From Flavobacterium johnsoniae (GTDB lineage: Bacteria > Bacteroidota > Bacteroidia > Flavobacteriales > Flavobacteriaceae), in assembly GCF_001879205.1 (NCBI RefSeq), contig NZ_MLFK01000007.1, positions 682,001 to 746,000 of the forward strand: a stretch of DNA of 64,000 bases. Reading direction: 5' to 3'. The translations under genes were made by a program, and so were the position numbers. Positions 18,189-26,513 of the stretch are shown piece after piece (the stretch's first letter is position 1; each line of letters opens with the position of its first letter). Under the pieces are notes generated by a model. It saw nothing but the letters and a program-made list of their open reading frames with translations, ran no database searches and was not told the DNA's origin.

Positions 18189-19058
18189 ATGAAAATTACA
18201 GCTTACTTTGAAGATCATAAAAATGTAATTGACGAAGAATTAAAAAAAGCCCAAAAAGAAGTTTTGGTCGCAGTAGCATGGATAAATTTTGAGCTTTACG
18301 AAAGTACCTTTGATTCTCTTTTAGAAAGAAACATTCTTCTTAAAATTATCTGCACCGACAATCCGTCAAACAGAAGATATATGGATTGTATCGAAAACCT
18401 GCAAAAAAAAGGTGCTCTAATTAAATTACTTCAAATGCCAAGTAATAATAATCATATGCATCACAAATTTGCTATAATTGACGGAGTAACTATTTTGAAC
18501 GGTTCTTTTAACTGGTCCCTTAATGCCGCAAAAAGTTTTGAAAATCTCATGCTAATTAAAGACTGCGGTTCAGAATCAAAAAAGTTTCTACGCGAATTTG
18601 ATGCAATCTTTAAAATTGAAAAGGAAACAATAAAAAAGTTGCAGAAATTTTCAAAATGTAAAGATTGCAATCATGGCGAACTAGTGAACATATTAGTTTT
18701 CAGTGAGCGTAGCTCAAAATATTTTGAAACTTGTGGAGATTTAGTAAGAACTTGCAATAGTTGCTTTGAATTTACGACAATTCAAGACTGTATACAGGAT
18801 ACACAGCTTTACTTATTAGTCGATAATTTACGAGGATGTGATGATGAATACGAATATGATTATCTAGATGATCTTATATATAAACATTTGGAATCTTACT
18901 CAAATTTGGATATTCACGCGGTTGGACAAGTATTAACAACACTCGATTTTTATGATGAAGAAGATGTAGCAACTCGCATCCTTTGGCGAAACAAATTTGT
19001 GGGCGAGAGACTGCCAAATTTGCTGGAACATGATTTTGAAGTTTATTATGACAATTAA
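18189..19058 (+). CDS. Phospholipase-D-like nuclease with a cysteine cluster
   Basis: This is a 289-residue protein. Residues 1-130 form one PLD-like domain with a full HxKx4D motif (His91, Lys93, Asp98) followed by GSFNWS (105-110), as in single-HKD nucleases that work as dimers. Downstream, CKDC (158-161), Cys183 and CNSC (190-193) look like a zinc ribbon. The C-terminal part is acidic and unrecognised. There is no signal peptide, so it is probably cytoplasmic. With the adjacent ADP-ribosyltransferase-like and HEPN-like genes, a defence role is plausible but not shown. Confidence 0.7.
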   Translation: MKITAYFEDHKNVIDEELKKAQKEVLVAVAWINFELYESTFDSLLERNILLKIICTDNPSNRRYMDCIENLQKKGALIKLLQMPSNNNHMHHKFAIIDGVTILNGSFNWSLNAAKSFENLMLIKDCGSESKKFLREFDAIFKIEKETIKKLQKFSKCKDCNHGELVNILVFSERSSKYFETCGDLVRTCNSCFEFTTIQDCIQDTQLYLLVDNLRGCDDEYEYDYLDDLIYKHLESYSNLDIHAVGQVLTTLDFYDEEDVATRILWRNKFVGERLPNLLEHDFEVYYDN

Positions 19059-19202
19059 ATTCAGATCATCCAATCCCTAATGTTCTACAGTAATTATTAT
19101 TGAGAAACAGACTTTTATTATTTCATCAAGCTTTAATAGGTTTAAAAAATATAAAAATACATTAACAATGATAATTATTTTTACAAATTCAATAAGTTAA
19201 AT

Positions 19203-19778
19203 ATGCAACCAGAAGAATTATCGGAGAATTTAAAAAGTTTTACTGATAATAATTTTATCATTAGTGAAGATGAAACTCAATATCTAAACTCGTGGACAAA
19301 TTTATCAATGCAAATTCTAGAAGCTGAACATTCATTAAGACATGCTAAATCATTCAACGAAAAACATCCATTAGATAACTTCGAAGAATTTGTTCTAGCA
19401 CATGGAATGTTCAAAAATTCTATTCTTTCCTATGCTAAATGCTTTTCAAGTTCAGGACCTGGAAAAGTATCGTTGGACGCAAATGCAGTTTTTAAAGATG
19501 AGCCATTATTAAATGAGATTCATTGTGCTTTAATGGACATGCGTAATGAATATATTGCACATAATGGCAAAAGTGATTTTGAATTAGCATTGATTTTTCA
19601 GAAAAAAACAGAAAATGAAATTACTTTACGCCAAACAATAACGTTCAAATCTCCATCTGGAGATTATGAAAAATATTTTAATCTTTTTGATCACTGCACT
19701 AACTATATTATTCAAAAAGTAAATAAAAAATTAGATAAGCTACAAGAGAGATTAGGCATCAAGATAAACTTTGGCTAA
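19203..19778 (+). CDS. HEPN-like protein of unknown function
   Basis: This 191-residue, mostly helical, soluble protein has no recognised family. The segment MRNEYIAHNG gives Arg114-x5-His120, which fits the Rx4-6H signature of HEPN RNases. The rest is amphipathic helix, also as expected for HEPN. HEPN proteins are common toxins in abortive-infection and toxin-antitoxin systems. It closes the AT-rich island. No antitoxin-like partner is evident besides the Xre protein 2 kb upstream. Non-catalytic HEPN relatives also keep this motif, so activity is uncertain. Confidence 0.5.
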   Translation: MQPEELSENLKSFTDNNFIISEDETQYLNSWTNLSMQILEAEHSLRHAKSFNEKHPLDNFEEFVLAHGMFKNSILSYAKCFSSSGPGKVSLDANAVFKDEPLLNEIHCALMDMRNEYIAHNGKSDFELALIFQKKTENEITLRQTITFKSPSGDYEKYFNLFDHCTNYIIQKVNKKLDKLQERLGIKINFG

Positions 19779-19826
19779 TAGAAGAGTATGTAAAATGATT
19801 TATTAATAGAGAGTGATAGTTTCTCT

Positions 19827-19905
19827 ACAGCCCCGATTGAAGCGGAAATCCTTTTCTGCCGGGGTTCGGCATAAAAGATTGCAGGGAAAAGCGGGATAAG
19901 CTGCC
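19827..19905. other. Structured intergenic element, possible dispersed Flavobacterium repeat
   Basis: This G+C-rich block in an AT-rich gap contains CCCCG (19831-19835) pairing with CGGGG (19860-19864), and a second part with the GGGAAAAGCGGGATAAGCTGCC pattern (split here as GGGAAAAGCGGG and ATAAGCTGCC). From memory, very similar blocks recur between genes in Flavobacterium genomes. It may be a repeat or a structured RNA; only one copy is in this window. Confidence 0.4.
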
Positions 19906-19992
19906 AAGTTAAAAACTGTTATCTAAGCTTTAAGAAATTAATCATAATTCCGTTTACAATAAACAATCCTTGAAAACAACATACAGGTAAAC

Positions 19993-20023
19993 TAAAAAAA
20001 CAATGGGGCCGAATAGCCCCATT
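19993..20023 (-). terminator. Terminator of the histone-H1-like gene
   Basis: The 8-base stem AATGGGGC/GCCCCATT is followed, on the minus strand, by seven T residues. It lies 40 bases beyond the stop codon of the gene at 20063-20239. Confidence 0.85.
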
Positions 20024-20062
20024 ATCCAACCTTTTACTGCCGGTAAGACATCAACAGTACTA

Positions 20063-20239
20063 TTATTTCTTAGACTCCTCAATAGAAACTTTTCTAAACT
20101 CTTTTAAAAGTTTTTCAATTTCCAAAGATGATTTTCTAGCTCTAGCTCCGGCAGCTTTAACTCCTTTTTCAGCTACAGCTTCAGATTCTGTTTTAAACGT
20201 TTCGATTTCAGCGTTGATTTTTGCAACCAGGTCTTTCAT
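20063..20239 (-). CDS. Small histone-H1-like (Hc1-type) protein
   Basis: This is a 58-residue protein starting MKDLVAKINAEIETFK and ending FRKVSIEESKK, with a lysine- and alanine-rich centre (AEKGVKAAGARARKSS). It matches the small Hc1-like histone H1 proteins that Bacteroidetes often carry in several copies and that probably bind DNA. It stands alone, with a good terminator downstream. On a mobile element it could help compact or silence the incoming DNA, in the manner of plasmid nucleoid proteins; that role is inferred. Confidence 0.8.
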   Translation of the reverse strand: MKDLVAKINAEIETFKTESEAVAEKGVKAAGARARKSSLEIEKLLKEFRKVSIEESKK

Positions 20240-20316
20240 TGTACAATTTTTTTAAATTAAGAGGGCAAAAGTAAAATTTTGCCTTAGATGAAAACGGTAT
20301 TGGCAGCAAAATATTT

Positions 20317-22029
20317 TCATGAATTCTCTTTTTTTAATTCTTTAAGGAAATAGCTGAACGAAATTCCTGTTTTAGAATGGAACGCATTGGTGAATCGGGG
20401 AGTGGATGTAAAACCGGCTTCCTCAGCCAGCGAGGTTATTGAGTAATTTCTATGCGCGCTTGAGTTTCGCAGTATTTCCACCAGATAATCAATTTTTAGG
20501 TCATTGATATAATCGGCAAAGCGCTTGCCGCTGCGATGGTATATCACTTTTGAGAGGTATTTGCTGTTAGTGTTAAAGCGTACAGTTAAAGCAGCCAGTG
20601 TCGCCTCTTTGTGCAAGAATTTTTTATCCCTTTCAAATTTTTCAAGGTGTCTAATTATCTGCTGTACGGTTTCCTGCGAAATATCGGTTATTTCGAATTT
20701 ATCGGGTGACTGTTTCTGTATCATGCTTTTTTCATTTTTTTCCAGAAGCAGATCAAATTTGACCTTATTGCGCTTTTTGGTTTCAAAGTGGCTATAGGTG
20801 CCGTAAATGACAGCGGAGAACAGAACAACCACTACGCTGATTAGAATAAGGTCGTAATATTTCTCTTTTACAAGCTGCCGCTGTATTTTTTCTTTTTCCA
20901 GCAGAATTTGCTTCGTATCATACTGCTTATGGATTTTTCCCACTAGATACGTATTGGAATCGGTTAATACAGAATCCGCTTTTAAAAGCTGGTCTATATA
21001 ATACAGCTGGGATTCCAGATTATTTTCCTTCTTGTAATACTTAATCATTAATTCAAAAACTTCCTTCAAATCCGGACGGATGTAGCCTTTCTCAATAAAT
21101 GCCTTTTCCACTTTTTTGAAGTAGGGAACTGCTTTTGCAGGAAGCTGCAGTTTCCAATAGCTTTTTCCTATATAAAAATTTGCAATGGATACGTTGGCAA
21201 ATTCTGTCATGCTGTCCAGATGGGGCAGCACCTCCTGAAGCATTTGGATAGAAGTATGATAATTATTTAGGAAGAACTGGTTGATTCCTTCTGAATGTTT
21301 AAAAAACAATTCCATTTCCGGAATTTTCAGACGATCACATTCTTCAATCCCTAACGCGTTAGTCTGCGAACATCTGCTGTAATCCCCGGCTTTATTGTAG
21401 CAGACACTTAATGAGTGAAGTGAGTTTAAGTACGGGCGTGCCTGATTTTTTTTAAAATATGCAAGACAATCATTAAAGAGTGAAATGGCCTCATCATAAA
21501 AGCCGAGATAATATTTAATCTGGGCAATATGATATTTTGTTTTGCAGATCAGGTAATCGTTTTCGGTTTTGGAAATGCTTTCATTTGCCTTAATGTAATA
21601 ATCATATGCTTTCACATAATTTTTCTGGCTGTAATAGACTATCCCTTTAGATAAGTTAGCTGAGCCGATCAGTTCATTGCTTTTTGATTTTACAGCTGCG
21701 ATTACCATACTGTCAGCATATTTCAAACGCAGATTCATTGGAGAATGATGCAGCATGTTTTGATATGCATTAACAATCTCCTGATAATTCTTTTCCTTTT
21801 TTGCTTTTTTTAAATAGGCATATAAATATGGGGAGGCTTTCAGACTGTCATTTTTATGTTCGTAAACCTTATCGTCCAAATAAGTATATGTTTTAAACAG
21901 GAGTGAATCCCGAACTCTGTCCACAGTTTTCTGCGCAGTTAATGATTCAGCTAAAAGTAAAAACAGCAATACAGGTAATTTACATCTCATACTACATAGA
22001 AAATTTATGCTTACACCTTGAAAAGGCAT
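20317..22029 (-). CDS. TPR sensor-regulator with transmembrane helix and AraC-type HTH
   Basis: This 570-residue protein has an N-terminal signal-like segment and about 330 residues of helical TPR-like repeats. One transmembrane helix lies near residues 393-415 (LILISVVVVLFSAVIYGTY). The cytoplasmic C-terminus holds an AraC-type double HTH (about 460-565, LTVRFNTNSKYLSKVIYHRSGKRF and SITSLAEEAGFTSTPRFTNAFHSKTG, each given here only in part). This is the one-piece membrane sensor-regulator common in Flavobacteria. An inverted repeat in the upstream gap is a possible binding site. Confidence 0.88.
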   Translation of the reverse strand: MPFQGVSINFLCSMRCKLPVLLFLLLAESLTAQKTVDRVRDSLLFKTYTYLDDKVYEHKNDSLKASPYLYAYLKKAKKEKNYQEIVNAYQNMLHHSPMNLRLKYADSMVIAAVKSKSNELIGSANLSKGIVYYSQKNYVKAYDYYIKANESISKTENDYLICKTKYHIAQIKYYLGFYDEAISLFNDCLAYFKKNQARPYLNSLHSLSVCYNKAGDYSRCSQTNALGIEECDRLKIPEMELFFKHSEGINQFFLNNYHTSIQMLQEVLPHLDSMTEFANVSIANFYIGKSYWKLQLPAKAVPYFKKVEKAFIEKGYIRPDLKEVFELMIKYYKKENNLESQLYYIDQLLKADSVLTDSNTYLVGKIHKQYDTKQILLEKEKIQRQLVKEKYYDLILISVVVVLFSAVIYGTYSHFETKKRNKVKFDLLLEKNEKSMIQKQSPDKFEITDISQETVQQIIRHLEKFERDKKFLHKEATLAALTVRFNTNSKYLSKVIYHRSGKRFADYINDLKIDYLVEILRNSSAHRNYSITSLAEEAGFTSTPRFTNAFHSKTGISFSYFLKELKKENS

Positions 22030-22129
22030 AAACAGATTAATAATGAAAAATGCGGAAACTGACTGTGAGAAGCATTCAAAAATAATGTAAATATTTGGAA
22101 TAGAGTAAAATAATGTAAGAAAAATACTT

Positions 22130-22152
22130 TATCGATTTCATGGAAATCGATA
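22130..22152. promoter_or_regulatory. Perfect 10-base inverted repeat, probable operator
   Basis: TATCGATTTC and GAAATCGATA are separated by three bases. The site lies between the divergent TPR/AraC regulator and lipoprotein genes, about 32 bases upstream of the probable promoter of the latter. That placement suits control of one or both genes. Confidence 0.5.
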
Positions 22153-22183
22153 GTGGATTTTCCGAAAACCCACATACAAGTGC

Positions 22184-22214
22184 TTGATTATTGCTTTTTT
22201 GCAATTTAGATTTG
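22184..22214 (+). promoter_or_regulatory. Probable promoter of the lipoprotein-AraC cluster
   Basis: A TTG at 22184-22186 and TAGATTTG at 22207-22214 are separated by 20 bases, fitting the Bacteroidetes -33/-7 pattern. The leader to the start at 22321 is about 100 bases. Confidence 0.5.
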
Positions 22215-22320
22215 CCTTGAATTCAACAGCAAAGATTCAGTAAAGCACTGAGCAAAAGTTCTGCTGGCCCGGGCAAAATGGACTGAGATAAATTCTCAAT
22301 TAACCTAACCATTTTGCATT

Positions 22321-22926
22321 ATGAAAAAGTTACTATTAACTGGTTTAATTATTTTTTTAGGTTCATGTTCAAATGACGACTTTGACAATTCCGATGTAAG
22401 TCTGATCTCGAAAGAAACAGATAACAAAGACAAGAGTTTAGATTTTAAAAAAGCAAATGCTTCAGAGAAAAACTTTAAGGAAGTGCCAGCGGGAAAATAT
22501 ATCCTTCTAGTACCTGCCAAAATAAAAGGTAAAGTTGTGTCAGTGCTCAGAGATCAGATTTCGAGAAATGAATTAAAGATTTATCAGAAAAGCAATTCTG
22601 ATTTAGATACGATTTCCTCTAATCATGATCCTGTCGGCACCTTACTTATCATTGCTGATCAAAGTACACTAGGATCATCATTGAAACTTGATGTAAAGGG
22701 ATATATAGTCAATCTCTCAAATCTCCGCGGCCAGCAGTATAATATTGTGGATGATTTTATAATCCAATATGAGATTTCCAAACGGCAAGATTCAACGCTT
22801 CTTACAAATGAGAAGGAAACAATCCTTTCTATTTCTTCTATTTCGGAAGCAGTATTATTTAGTGAAAAAGAGAGAAAGGACAGGGACTGGGAGACCTCTA
22901 CAACCAGTAAGCGCAACGGCTATTAA
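22321..22926 (+). CDS. Putative lipoprotein of unknown function
   Basis: This is a 201-residue protein. The signal MKKLLLTGLIIFLGSCSNDD has a clear lipobox with Cys16, and the DD after it fits a periplasmic or outer-membrane lipoprotein. The mature part is beta-rich (KYILLVPAKIKGKVVSV, GTLLIIADQSTL, YIVNLSNLRGQQYNIVDDF) and I recognise no family. It leads a possible unit with a small membrane protein and an AraC regulator. Confidence 0.7.
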   Translation: MKKLLLTGLIIFLGSCSNDDFDNSDVSLISKETDNKDKSLDFKKANASEKNFKEVPAGKYILLVPAKIKGKVVSVLRDQISRNELKIYQKSNSDLDTISSNHDPVGTLLIIADQSTLGSSLKLDVKGYIVNLSNLRGQQYNIVDDFIIQYEISKRQDSTLLTNEKETILSISSISEAVLFSEKERKDRDWETSTTSKRNGY

Positions 22927-23004
22927 AGTTTTAATGGTGCTGGTTCAATTAAACTGTGCGCAACTTAAAATAAGTGATTTAATATTTTTCTAAACTGTTT
23001 GAAT

Positions 23005-23235
23005 ATGAAAAAGCGGGCTTTCTTTTATATTTTATTATTCCTTTTCAATCTCGTGAGCCTTTATTTTATAATGAAGCTTTTTGCGGCCGATCAGCTTGTG
23101 CGTTACGCTTTAAACGAAGACAGTATTACTGAAAGTCCAAGATTGACAGCATATGTTTTATACGTGTGCTGTCTGTCTAATCTGTATTTCCAGTTTCTGA
23201 TATGGATGGAACATTTTTTCAAGGATAAAATTTAA
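23005..23235 (+). CDS. Small two-helix membrane protein
   Basis: This is a 76-residue protein with two hydrophobic segments (about 5-25 and 47-67). I start it at the ATG at 23005 rather than the TTG two codons earlier. It has no recognised family. It lies 27 bases before the AraC regulator gene and is probably co-transcribed with it. Confidence 0.55.
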   Translation: MKKRAFFYILLFLFNLVSLYFIMKLFAADQLVRYALNEDSITESPRLTAYVLYVCCLSNLYFQFLIWMEHFFKDKI

Positions 23236-23261
23236 ATGCAGATCTGCACAAAGGACAAAAA

Positions 23262-24131
23262 ATGATTAGAGAAATCTTAAATACAGAAATTAAAAGCATT
23301 GAAAATGATGGTATCGATGTGCTGCTGCTTACAGAGTATCAAGTGAAAAATGTGCTGCAGGTCCCATTTTCCATTTCGAATTTTTCAGTGCTTTTAATCA
23401 AAAACGGTAAAATGAATATCAGATTTCATGACGAGGCCAATATTTTGAAACGCAGAGATTTATTGCTGATTCCCTATAATTCAGTCTGCACCAAACTTGA
23501 GGTGACTTCCAACATCCAGCTTTATCTTATTCGGACGAATTTTGATTTTGCCTTTAATAACTGTTATGAAAAAGAGCTTTTGGATGCTTTCAGCTTTTTA
23601 ATGCTGAAATCTGACCAAAAGATAAATCTGCAGGAAAATGATTTTAAGGTTTTATCGGTAATTTATAAACTAATGAATGCGCTGCAGTATGGAAATGAAA
23701 GACCAGAGGTTATTATTAAGCTGCGACGCATTTGCTTTAATCTCTTTATATATGAACTCAAGTTTATTCATTCCAAATATAAACCGGAGCTCGATCTTGA
23801 CTTTTCAAGAAGAGAAAGCATTGTAATCCAATTCCTGACTTTACTTTCAATACATTTCAAGACACAGCACCACGTACAGTTTTATGCTGGTGCTTTGTTT
23901 ATTACTCCGGGGCATCTGAATAAGATGGTTAAAGAGAGCACCGGGAAAACTGCGAAATCTTTTATAATTGAGGCACTTGTCAATGTCTCGAAAAACCTTC
24001 TTACTGATTCCAACTACACCGTGGCTAATATTGCAGGTGAACTGGAGTTCAGCAGCCCTGAAAACTTTGGCGTATTTTTTAAAAGACATACCGGTATGCT
24101 GCCAACAGAATTTCGTTCCAATAAAAAGTAA
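23262..24131 (+). CDS. AraC family transcriptional regulator
   Basis: This is a 289-residue protein. The N-terminal 130 residues are cupin-like beta strands (FSVLLIKNGKMNIRF, LLLIPYNSVC). The C-terminal about 100 residues carry the double HTH of AraC proteins, with FITPGHLNKMVKESTGKTAKSF and the second HTH near ELEFSSPENFGVFFKRHTG (motifs given in part). It has no membrane segment, so it is a soluble regulator. Its targets are unknown; it faces the unknown ICE gene at 24188 and the tra operon beyond, and may control either. Confidence 0.88.
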   Translation: MIREILNTEIKSIENDGIDVLLLTEYQVKNVLQVPFSISNFSVLLIKNGKMNIRFHDEANILKRRDLLLIPYNSVCTKLEVTSNIQLYLIRTNFDFAFNNCYEKELLDAFSFLMLKSDQKINLQENDFKVLSVIYKLMNALQYGNERPEVIIKLRRICFNLFIYELKFIHSKYKPELDLDFSRRESIVIQFLTLLSIHFKTQHHVQFYAGALFITPGHLNKMVKESTGKTAKSFIIEALVNVSKNLLTDSNYTVANIAGELEFSSPENFGVFFKRHTGMLPTEFRSNKK

Positions 24132-24187
24132 GCTGCCAAAATCGCTTCTTATTCTGCCAGAGATTGTTTAATTAATACGATAAGACG

Positions 24188-25381
24188 ATGATTAAAATGT
24201 ATCCTTTGGAATGGTTCGATTCGCTGATTATATATTCATTTGATGCAGATAGTTCCTCGATAAACGTATCGGAAAATGAATTGGACATTTTGAATGAAAG
24301 AATAGTTTCTGAAGCAAAGAAAATTAAAATTCATATTAAGAATTCTTTTTTTGAGCTGAAAAGCAAAAGGCAGATCAGGCTTCTTATAAGAAAGTATCAT
24401 TCTTCATTGGTTTTTTTAATAGACAGGGCAGTAGAGATAAGAAAGAGGAAACAATTCAATTCGGCTCAGTTTAATAAAATATTTGATTTGATTGTCAATT
24501 CCCTTGATGATTTACTGTCATTTGTCGAGATCAGATATTCAGCGTTTATGAGTCTGGACCAAAGAGTATCTTACAGCTATTTTTCAGTATGGAAAAAAGA
24601 GATGCTAGCAATTTTGATGAATTTGGCTGAAATAAAAGAAAACCCAGCAGATCACGACCACGAATTGCAGTTCGTGGCAGCTCTTCTCGCTGCGCCGCTG
24701 CACAACTCCAAAAACACAAAATTTACCTACCGACAGATTTTTTATTACAGAGAGATAATCACTGAAATGCAGAAATTAGAGCATGCAGTTTCTGAGACAG
24801 AATGTATTTCAGATCTTGACCTTATGCTTATTAGAATGAATTTTAACTCCAGGGAATATGCTGAGAAACTGGTCGCTAAAATTGGCGGTTATTTAGAGGG
24901 TTTTGAGAATTTATCGGAAAGACTTGAAAAATTACTTTACATCTGGAGCATGCTGTCCAAAATTAACCCTAACTTAAAATTAACCTTTAATCCATCACAG
25001 CAGAATCTGATTCTATTTTTGGAATATTGGTTTTCCAGCGAAGTCAGATATGTTGAAAAGAAGGCTGCAATTGAAATGCAGCAGCAGACTGCCTATTATG
25101 CCGGAAGTGAATTTGTAGAGAAAGCTGATTCCAAGCTGGAATGCATGCTTTCGGGAGATCAGATTGGACTTATTTTAAGGGCGACAGATGAGGCGAGGAT
25201 TATTAAGGCCAAGTCTATGAACTACATATTTAAAAGCATTGTACCTTATCTATCTACTCCAGTAAAGAAAAATCTTTCGTACCAGTCAGTCAGAAGCAAC
25301 TCATATAATGCGGAAGAGCGCGATAAGGAAATTGCCATTGAAAGTCTTGAGAAAATTATCCGTAAAATAAAAACGTATTAG
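24188..25381 (+). CDS. ICE protein of unknown function upstream of the tra operon
   Basis: This 397-residue, almost wholly helical, soluble protein has charged N- and C-terminal parts and no signal peptide. I recognise no family. The C-terminal 100 residues (LSGDQIGLILRATDEARIIK, then RSNSYNAEERDKEIAIESLEK) look like a compact helical DNA- or protein-binding domain. Its place just before the tra operon is where conjugative transposons often hold regulators such as RteC, but I see no clear sequence link to RteC. Confidence 0.5.
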   Translation: MIKMYPLEWFDSLIIYSFDADSSSINVSENELDILNERIVSEAKKIKIHIKNSFFELKSKRQIRLLIRKYHSSLVFLIDRAVEIRKRKQFNSAQFNKIFDLIVNSLDDLLSFVEIRYSAFMSLDQRVSYSYFSVWKKEMLAILMNLAEIKENPADHDHELQFVAALLAAPLHNSKNTKFTYRQIFYYREIITEMQKLEHAVSETECISDLDLMLIRMNFNSREYAEKLVAKIGGYLEGFENLSERLEKLLYIWSMLSKINPNLKLTFNPSQQNLILFLEYWFSSEVRYVEKKAAIEMQQQTAYYAGSEFVEKADSKLECMLSGDQIGLILRATDEARIIKAKSMNYIFKSIVPYLSTPVKKNLSYQSVRSNSYNAEERDKEIAIESLEKIIRKIKTY

Positions 25382-25510
25382 ATTTTATTGCCGTGTATAA
25401 TTTGACAACCCTTTAAATTCAAGCATTTTGAAAGGGTACAAAAAGGATACAGAAAAGTTGTACTTGTAGAAAATTTATACTTACCGTTCCTTTGGCCTGT
25501 AGAATAAATC

Positions 25511-25540
25511 CCGCCAGCTTTTAACTGAGGGCGGTTTTCA
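25511..25540 (+). terminator. Possible terminator or attenuator ahead of the tra operon
   Basis: CCGCCAG and the CTG..GGCGG arm form a stem followed by TTTT. It lies 40 bases before the first tra-region start codon and is weak, so it could attenuate transcription into the tra operon. Confidence 0.45.
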
Positions 25541-25579
25541 TAGAAAAGGATACAATGTTGAACGATAAAATGAGGAGCT

Positions 25580-26041
25580 ATGATTACAAATATTTCATGG
25601 GGCAGTTATCTGACCGCGGCTGGTATTGCTATAATTTTCTGGTATCTGATAATCTTACTGAAATTTTACAGTGGCGATTTAAAGAAAATCTTATCAGGTG
25701 AAAAGAAACTGCAGATACCATTTCAAAAAAAAACTTCTAAAAATATACAGGATATAAAATCAATATCCGATTCATTTCCAAAATCTTTCGATACGCTGCG
25801 CGATGCAGAAAAACTTTCCGAGCGGATTAAGGATGCCGCTAAAGAATGTTCTGAAAAGAATTTATCAAAACAGCAGTTTGAAAACTATTTAAGAATGCTT
25901 CTGGAAGAATATCCTTATGTTAAAATTTCTTCTCTCAAGGAAAACATTAACCAGCTTATTGTTTCTGAGTCCCAACAATATCCCAATCTTCTTTTAAGTT
26001 TGAGCGAAGCAGACAGTCTATGGGAAGGATCGGTATTTTAA
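25580..26041 (+). CDS. Membrane-anchored ICE protein, first gene of the tra region
   Basis: This 153-residue protein has one N-terminal transmembrane helix (about 8-27, YLTAAGIAIIFWYLIILL), then a basic linker and a helical soluble part. No named family is recognised. Its position directly before TraE resembles that of small TraD-like proteins in conjugative transposons. A GAGG ribosome site precedes the ATG. A structured 90-base spacer separates it from traE. Confidence 0.55.
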   Translation: MITNISWGSYLTAAGIAIIFWYLIILLKFYSGDLKKILSGEKKLQIPFQKKTSKNIQDIKSISDSFPKSFDTLRDAEKLSERIKDAAKECSEKNLSKQQFENYLRMLLEEYPYVKISSLKENINQLIVSESQQYPNLLLSLSEADSLWEGSVF

Positions 26042-26048
26042 AAAATTC

Positions 26049-26139
26049 AGAAGAGGAATATTCCCCGTTCTCTCTGGTGCGGTATGGCTTTATGTGACAG
26101 GAAAAATAGAGCTGCAACGGCGGTATTCCTCTTCTTTTT
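26049..26139 (+). other. Structured spacer with a 12-base stem and T-run before traE
   Basis: Perfect arms AGAAGAGGAATA (26049-26060) and TATTCCTCTTCT (26124-26135) enclose 63 bases and run into TTTTT. Inside, CCGTT pairs with AACGG and CTCT with AGAG, extending the stem. It looks like a large terminator or attenuator that would control how much transcription reaches traE. Confidence 0.6.
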
Positions 26140-26156
26140 ACTAATAACTTTAAAAA

Positions 26157-26501
26157 ATGTGTGTGATGAAAAAATGCAGATGGAAATTAAAAAGTCTTAT
26201 TAGACGATTAAGAGCTATGGGATCGTCGCTGCTGATGATTTTACTGAGTAATGCTATTTATGGCCAGGATGGTGTGGCGGGAATCAATGAGGCCAACCAG
26301 AAAGTGAGAAGCTACTTTGATGCGGGAACTGAACTAATGTACGCAGTAGGAGCAATCCTCGGGCTGATAGGTGCTGTAAAAGTATACCAGAAATGGAATG
26401 CCGGAGATCCTGATACTGGGAAAGTCGCTGCTGCCTGGTTTGGAAGCTGTGTGTTTCTGGTGGTGGTTGCTACGGTAATCAAGTCCTTCTTCGGAGTATA
26501 A
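26157..26501 (+). CDS. traE: Conjugative transfer protein TraE (DUF4134)
   Basis: This 114-residue membrane protein of the VirB2/DUF4134 type probably forms part of the secretion channel or pilus. An N-terminal signal-like helix ends at YGQDG. Two transmembrane helices follow (LMYAVGAILGLIGAVKVY and AAWFGSCVFLVVVATVIKSF), as in TraE of Bacteroidetes conjugative transposons. The neighbours TraF and TraG confirm the identity. Confidence 0.88.
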   Translation: MCVMKKCRWKLKSLIRRLRAMGSSLLMILLSNAIYGQDGVAGINEANQKVRSYFDAGTELMYAVGAILGLIGAVKVYQKWNAGDPDTGKVAAAWFGSCVFLVVVATVIKSFFGV

Positions 26502-26513
26502 ACGATACTAAAA

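Noticed and set aside
24188..25381. RteC regulator assignment
   Set aside because: The position before the tra operon is suggestive, but the sequence and length do not show a clear RteC match.
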